In this document: piece by piece, positions 58,457 to 64,000 of the stretch
Position numbering within the stretch: position 1 is the first letter of the stretch
How the letters are laid out: each line of letters opens with the position of its first letter
From: Flammula alnicola
Lineage: Eukaryota > Basidiomycota > Agaricomycetes > Agaricales > Strophariaceae
Direction of reading: 5' to 3'
DNA: 64,000 nucleotides
Assembly (NCBI GenBank): GCA_015499995.1
Contig: JADNRV010000022.1
Location: 62,001 to 126,000 of the forward strand
Made by a program: the position numbers and the translations under genes
Notes under the pieces: generated by a model
Database searches by the model: none
What the model was told of the DNA's origin: nothing
The model's input: only the letters and a program-made list of their open reading frames with translations

Positions 58457-58601
58457 GGTAAGCGCTGAGAACTGAGAGTGCCGCAACACTGAGCACACCT
58501 CTCAGATTTGTGCTAATTCCGGGACAAGCGGGCCGGGTAAACGCTGAAATCCCCTTTAGGCACTTGGAGTCTCAAGACGAACACAAGACGAACATTCAGA
58601 A
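58457..58601. promoter_or_regulatory. Divergent promoter, S41-like and HAD genes
   Basis: Only 145 bases lie between the two start codons, so the genes must share or overlap their promoters. No canonical element is obvious. Confidence 0.5.
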
Positions 58602-59690
58602 ATGCTTCAAATCCGACTAGTGACATTCGATGCCCTGCACACGATTATTACACCCCGCTACCCCATCCATGTTCAATATTCTCAAGTCTTTACGCCTTAC
58701 CTTGGAGTTCTTCCCCCAGAATCTATCAAGCAGTCGTTCAAACTGGGTGAGCCATTGTCTCCATCGACCTTACGCACTACGTAGGCTCGGAGGGGAAACT
58801 AAACGACCCGGCGACAGCATTGAAAGCGGTACAGAAAGAACATCCCTCATATAATAAAGGGGCAGAGAACTGGTGGCGTGATGTAATTCGACGGACTGCT
58901 ATAGGAGCTGGGGGAAATGAACAAGGTATGCATCTATATGGGCATCACCTTTCATTCAGTAGCGCTTATTCAGGAGATACAGCACTTGATGCCAATTTAA
59001 CGGATATTGTTGGGCGGCTCATGAAGCATTTCAGCTCCAGGGAAGGCTACAAGGCCTTCGCTGATGCTATTCCTACAAGTCAGCTGCTGAAAGTGTTTGC
59101 ATCGTGATTTTTGACACGAAGTTCTCCGCAGTTCGCCACCTCCGCGATAAGCTGGGTGTCAGAACAGCTGTGGTCAGTAATGGCGATAGTCGTATACGTA
59201 AGTCTGTCGCCACCCAAGGATTGCGGAATATGACCAACACGAACATGCTTTCCGATCCATTCACGTCATAATATAATATAGGTGCTGTCTTGAAAGACTT
59301 AGAATTTCCGGATACGGTTGACCCCATCGTTTTGAGTGAAGAAGAAGGCATTGAAAAGCCGTCGCGAGAAATTTTTATGAAAGCGTTGGAACTCGTAAAT
59401 CGGAAGGTCGACCGCGAACAAGGTTTAATTCATCCGAAGCAATGCCTACATGTAGGGGACGAATTGGTTTGGTCAGTTCGCCCAATTCATATGCACGAAG
59501 GATACTAATTTGTCTTGCGGATAGTGATTACAATGGCGCAGTAAATTCTGGTTTGAATGCGTTGCTGTTACGAAGAGCGGGACCTGAAGGGGAGCATGAA
59601 CATAAAGACATGGATGAAAACCTGGAAGGAATCAAAGTCGTACGAGAATTAAGTTCCATTATTCCGTGGGTGGAAAGAAAGGGAATGTGA
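58602..59690 (+). CDS. HAD-superfamily hydrolase (HDHD3-like)
   Basis: Six exons from the ATG at 58602 encode about 265 residues. Motif I is IRLVTFDALHTIITPRYPIH, with the nucleophilic Asp in FDALHT; the usual second Asp is replaced, as in many FDAxGT-type members. The cap region follows (NKGAENWWRDVIRRTAIGAG and DIVGRLMKHFSSREGYKAF). Motif II is TAVVSNGDSRI with the Ser, motif III the Lys in EEGIEKPSREIFMKALELVN, and motif IV QCLHVGDELVCDYNGAVNSG with the two acidic residues. All four HAD motifs are in order, so a phosphatase or dehalogenase-type hydrolase is expected. Substrate is unknown. Stop at 59690. Confidence 0.85.
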
Positions 59691-59856
59691 TATAATGGGT
59701 TGGATTAATGTACATTTGGCGGGTAGAATAGTTAGACCAGCAACACAGAGCGTCCTGATTATTTCCCGACGACGCAGTCGACATGACATGTTTCGGCGTG
59801 GAGAGCTCCGGATGGATCTAGGTGAGGAAGGTGACACCAGAGGAAGACGGTGTCCC

Positions 59857-60340
59857 TTAGTCGATGATTTCGGATACAGTGGGTGTTCGCTGTGCCGTCG
59901 TAACTTTCTGGCCCTCTTTTGAAAGGTCTTCCACCCTATCGGCGAGCTTTAGCACCGTCCATCGTAGGACACGGGGGTCACGACGCATGATTCCGTTGAG
60001 AGATCTCAGCGTTCTCGGACTGGCGTCGAAATGCAGCGTCCAGTAACTGTAAAAACGAGGTGAGATGACGCTAATTGATTCGTGTTCGCAGGACTCACTC
60101 TCCAACACTCTGCAGAGGCCCGTGTCGTTTCATTCGCTGTGGTAGTGTCCGGGTGCCCCATGAGTTGATATTGCGGACGACGCCCCCCGAGTTCATGACA
60201 TGCATAGCAGATTGGCGAACTAGCTCGCGGATATGTTGCTGGTGCGGCCGTCAGTCGATATCTCGAAGAAAAATCAGAGAAAAACTCCTTACATATGTCG
60301 AGACATGGGTTGTGATACATAGCATTTCGTAGAGCGGCAT
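59857..60340 (-). CDS. MRP17: Mitochondrial small ribosomal subunit protein bS6m (MRP17/MRPS6)
   Basis: Three exons join cleanly. MPLYEMLCITTHVSTY (ATG at 60340) reads straight into QHIRELVRQSAMHVMNSGGV after a 54-nt intron, then VRNINSWGTRTLPQRMKRHG and, after a second 52-nt intron, DYWTLHFDASPRTLRSLNGI and MRRDPRVLRWTVLKLADRVE. The beta strand MPLYEMLC, the GG-x-V-x-x-x-x-x-W-G-x-R loop and the MRRDPRVLRW end are the ribosomal S6 fold, in the form usual for fungal mitoribosomes. About 140 residues with a short charged tail. Stop at 59857. Confidence 0.9.
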
Positions 60341-60599
60341 TTTGATAAATCTACTGGAAGCAAATGAGAAGGAAAGTGTGTACTCATTTTCTTGGCACGC
60401 CGAACGGAAAATCTCGTGATGCACGTGACCGAGACTGAAATTGTTACGCGCTCGATTTGCTTCAAGTTCCAATGTTTCGAGTTGGCCACCTTCTTCCATA
60501 GCCATGGACGACCACCAACCAAAGTCGCGCCGAACTGTAATCTCCTTAGCTTCAAGATAAAGAAATAGAAAAATATCATACTACACGGATATTAGCGAG

Positions 60600-61042
60600 C
60601 TATCTTGATGGCCATCCCGAAAAGGAATGCCGACCCACAAAGACAGCAAGAAACGCTGGACTGTTCTCGATGGATTCCCCTTGTCTCCACCGAAGATCCC
60701 AAGTTTTCCAATTCAAGCACGGTTCCGACTTTTCCTTGTAAACTGCGCGGCCTAACCAAGCTCCTGGACCAATGCTTTCCTCGATCTCCGTCCTGAAAGT
60801 ATGTAACATTTTCTCATAACATAGAATTGGATCGCCTTTGTTCGGCTCTGCTGTGGAGAAAGTATGTTCTCGCCGTGCTCCGTCTGTTTCAGCAACTTGC
60901 CGCCTCCTGGACCTGCTCTTCTCGATTCTCGTGGGCACGCTTCCGATCCTCAAGAAAAGGAATTGCCCAGGCCTAAAACAGGCTATCGGTGACGTGTAAG
61001 CAGCTTCTTTTGGTTCATTTTGCCTCGGTTGTTAACGTGCAT
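60600..61042 (-). CDS. Small gene of unknown function, tentative
   Basis: The last exon is convincing as coding: EPNKGDPILCYEKMLHTF, then TEIEESIGPGAWLGRAVYKE and ENSPAFLAVFVGRHSFSGWP, ending at 60600. Upstream, FLEDRKRAHENREEQVQEA is in frame if a 46-nt intron (gttgct...ccacag) is removed. A possible exon 1 contributes only Met-His (ATG at 61042) through a 68-nt intron. No ATG precedes the last exon in its own frame, so the 5' end is guesswork. I do not recognise the family. Divergent from the Mei2-like gene. Confidence 0.4.
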
Positions 61043-61533
61043 CGCTGGTCCAAAAGCATTTCCACCAGTTCAGTGTCTTTCTGGACATTAAATTGTCGTT
61101 TTTATTGCATTCAATGCGAGGACCATAAACAAAGAAATAAGCTATTCAAAAGTTGGGAGAACTCTACCAATAATGCCTGGTGGTTTCCAGATTGTAAGCG
61201 TATGCTCTACCTTGCACAGCGGCAAAAAATCGTTGCAACAAATTCAGACGCTGTCTTTTTTGCTTTTTATCTACTTGACGACAAGGGTACGCATCAGAAC
61301 ACAGTCTTCCAGATCCGCGAATCCTTGCATCTTTTTTGCCGGAAGTTCGTCCTCTATCAACTTCTCTACGCCGGTGTTCTCTTTTATTATAGCTATTTGA
61401 CGTCAATTAAACACCTTAATCAGTTCTATCCTGATTTCATCTCTGTCTCTCCCCTTGCTCATAGTCTTCCGTTCTTCTCAAAAGCCTTCCTGCCACTTCA
61501 TGCGACCATCTTCTCGCATTCTCTACTTCGACT
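61043..61533. promoter_or_regulatory. Upstream region of the Mei2-like gene
   Basis: An open frame spans part of this stretch on the plus strand but lacks protein-like character. The pyrimidine-rich 3' half (61430-61533) suggests a transcribed 5' leader. No gene is supported. Confidence 0.4.
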
Positions 61534-64000
61534 ATGTCTAACCCTTGCTCACAGTCTCGATCCAGCATTGATCTTGGTGTACAACGAACTTTCCCCTCAA
61601 ACAACGGTAGCCCACCCAAAGATATCCCGCGTATCCCGCACCCCGCCAGGCTACAGCATTCCCCTTCCTTACCCAACATTTGGTGAATCCCGTTCGCCTC
61701 TATACTCCAGAACTCACACTTACGTCTTGTTTTGTTTCTATTAACAGGTTTCCTCCCCATTCTGGTCCCATTCCTCGAGAAATGGTTAAAGGAGAAAAAG
61801 AGCCCATTCAGGGCCCCTCAGCCCTATCTTCTCCCCAGCCCGAACCTCCCGCTTCAATTGTAGCCAAAGATCCTCAAACTCGACATGTCAGATATGCCTC
61901 TATCGATCCTAGTTTTCGCAAGCCTTCGGGCCCCAAAACCCATGCAAGGCGTCGCACTGAACGCGATCAGCCACACGCCCTCCTTACACCTCCTCTTACG
62001 CCATCATCAAGTATCAGAACAACTGGCAGCTCGGCAGAATCTGCCGCTAGCGCCGCCGAACAGCCAGGCCGCGACCTCAACGAAAATGTTAAGGAAGAAA
62101 TCTTGGATTCTGACACGGAATCTACTCGTATCTTACTAGTGAGTTGAAATAATTGCTTGCGTATTTTTTCCTTAGTTACATCTCTGATTTCAGCTCGGAA
62201 ACGTATCCCGCAAAATTACGGTTGGAGTTCTGGAATCGGCGATCGTCGAAGTATTAGCAACTGAGAATAATTCGACCGCCCGCGTTTTAACGCGGTCAGA
62301 CACTTCATTTGGGCCGCGCGATATCGTGAAAGGTATCAATCCACGCCTCCACCACGAACATGGGATAGTCCCGATCGTCTTCTTCAATGTTCGCTTTGCA
62401 AAGGTTGCGAAGGATATTATCACCGATAAAACATTCGGAGACCGCCTGAAGGAGTGCGTTGATGATGCAGTCAGCGAAGACGGACAACATGTGGGGCTCT
62501 CGGCCCAACTTATCACTCTGGAAGAGCTATTCAAGGTAATTTTCTGACTTGAAATCAAGGTACCCTAAGTTTTGCTAATATCTTCACTAGATCCTAGGCC
62601 ATTCACGATTCCTGGAAGGCATCGATGGCTCTTTTTCTTTAACAGTCCAAAAGGTCAACTACAAGGAAAATTCGGAGGATACGCGTTCGTCGACTGAGGA
62701 GGAAGCGGACGACGGCGGCGAGACAAAGAAGTCTGAAGTCAAGCCAGACTTGGACGATACTCCTATTACACGAGGAGGGATCAACGTCGCGATCCTCCAA
62801 AATATCTTAAAGTCCTTTGGCAGCGTTCGATTCTTCAGATTCGTTCGGCAAGAGGTGGATCAAGATGGGGTGAGTAAGACTTTTGCCGTCGTATGACCAA
62901 CGGTCTAAATGCATATCACAGTCAACGTCCGTGATTTATCATGTCGAATATCACGATTTACGAGACGCTGAAGCGGCTTACGAAGATCTCAAGAACCAAA
63001 CTATGTTCGGCATGAAGATCAACGTTTCCGGGAAAAAGGTCGAGAGTGAACCCGTTCCTGAGCAGAAGGCCACTGGCGGCGGCATAGAACCATTCCCGAA
63101 CGCCTCCACTGCGGGCGAATCGTTCGATGGGTTGACCATTGGCCCTGCGGGTTCTCAATCCCAGATCCGGCAGCGCTTCGTCTACACCGTCGACCATGAA
63201 AACGCGCATCAGGAACACGCTAATGTTGATACAACTGCACAGGCAGTTTCGTTACAAGTCAATTCTGTTCCAGGAGGAGCGCCGTCGCCCACGTTTTTCT
63301 ACACCACTCCTTTCATCGACCCGTCCAATCACAATCTACCAATAGCATATCATGAACAAGCGCCAGTCCACGCTCGCGGTTTAGGGGCTCTAGAAGCCGG
63401 CAATTCTCATGCAACGGGGACGGCTCATCGTACAGCGGGCGAGGAGCAATACTGGGATAGAGATACAATCTATCGCTCAGACACGATCTCGCCTTGCTAC
63501 ACACCGGACGGAATCTGCCACTATTGTCCTTCTCGAGGGGCGTTGCACGGCGTGGCGTATCACTCAGGGTTCGCTCAGTATGGCCTTTCTCCGCCGCCGC
63601 CTACGCCCTCGATTTATTACCCCAGCCATATCCCCACTCCTCAAATCCCCCAGAGCATGATCAATATTCCGACTCCCATTCAAGGTCTGCCAGGCTACGA
63701 GTACATGGACCCACAAATGCAGACCTTGCCAAATGTCCCCTCGTGGGGTTATGACCCAGCTATAGCCGCCATCGGCCCAGGCCCCACCTCAATGATGCCA
63801 ATGGGGAGCATCAACATGCCATCTCCTGCGCCATTTTTCCTCCGTGAGGATACTGCGTCGGGCAGATCTGGTAATCGCTACCGCCACCCCACATCGTACG
63901 TGCAATCTCCCAACCGTCCAGCGCACTCGTTGGAACATCCTGAGACGAACGTCTTGCAAAACAGTTATCCCCAGCTTTCAACCCCCACTAGTTCATCATC
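61534..64000 (+). CDS. Mei2-like RNA-binding protein, 3' end beyond window
   Basis: Mei2-type proteins bind RNA through RRM domains and drive meiosis in fission yeast. I start at the ATG at 61534 (MSNPCSQSRSSIDLGVQRTF) because a 65-nt intron (gtgaat...taacag) joins it in frame to FPPHSGPIPREMVKGEKE. A Ser/Pro-rich region with LLTPPLTPSSSIRTT follows, then RKITVGVLESAIVEVLATEN and GIVPIVFFNVRFAKVAKDII, compatible with a degenerate first RRM. The clearer second RRM reads GGINVAILQNILKSFGSVRF and VIYHVEYHDLRDAEAAYEDL with TMFGMKINVSGKKV. A long Pro/Ser/Tyr-rich linker runs to the window edge. The C-terminal Mei2 RRM that would prove the identity is not inside the window. Confidence 0.7.

Noticed and set aside
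60989..61744. 251-codon plus-strand frame upstream of the Mei2-like gene
   Set aside because: Its start is a GTG, its composition is that of non-coding leader DNA, and the Mei2-like exon 1 lies in another frame within it.

Overview
The window reads as nuclear DNA of a filamentous basidiomycete, most likely an Agaricomycete. Genes are dense and cut by many short GT-AG introns of about 45-65 nt. Household genes carry fungal-type architectures (UBI4, MCM2, CCT6, UPF2, Tudor-SN), and several proteins look familiar only from mushroom-forming fungi. No rRNA, convincing tRNA, CRISPR array or intact transposase was seen. All calls come from reading the sequence; exon borders are inferred from splice consensus and family continuity, not from transcripts.

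Layout. 0.5-9 kb: a J-like coiled-coil protein, the mitochondrial oxidoreductase MIA40, the replicative helicase subunit MCM2, the twin-CX9C protein EMI1 and the Golgi SNARE BOS1. 9-13 kb: gene-poor, with a probable decayed DNA transposon (9025-9998) carrying a fossil reading frame. 13.2-15.5 kb: a divergent pair, the nucleolar RRP17/NOL12 protein and a fungal FAM72 protein. 15.5-19.8 kb: gene-poor, with two reverse-strand coding relics. 19.9-34 kb: six-unit polyubiquitin, the H4K20 methyltransferase SET9, CCT6, and three reverse-strand genes for poorly known proteins. 34-37.8 kb: an accessory stretch dominated by a 1.5-kb element with inverted ends and dense AGGTTG/CAACCT motifs. 37.8-64 kb: a secreted lipase, a GT49-like glycosyltransferase, a Rad26/ATRIP-like checkpoint protein, UPF2, a CaMKK/Elm1-type kinase, Tudor-SN, a secreted S41/CPAF-like protein, an HAD hydrolase, mitochondrial ribosomal protein S6, an unrecognised small gene and a truncated Mei2-like RNA-binding protein.

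Functional themes are genome duplication and surveillance (MCM2, Rad26-like, SET9), RNA quality control (UPF2, Tudor-SN, RRP17, Mei2-like), proteostasis (polyubiquitin, CCT6) and mitochondrial biogenesis (MIA40, EMI1, MRPS6). Neighbours look like an ordinary chromosomal arrangement, not a dedicated cluster.

The two most notable signals are the AGGTTG-motif element at 34714-36230, which carries a spliceable gene fragment, and a recurring pattern of single-base frame breaks: in MIA40, in polyubiquitin unit 5 and in the 18-19 kb relics. The breaks could be real mutations or assembly indels, and this affects how the affected genes should be annotated.
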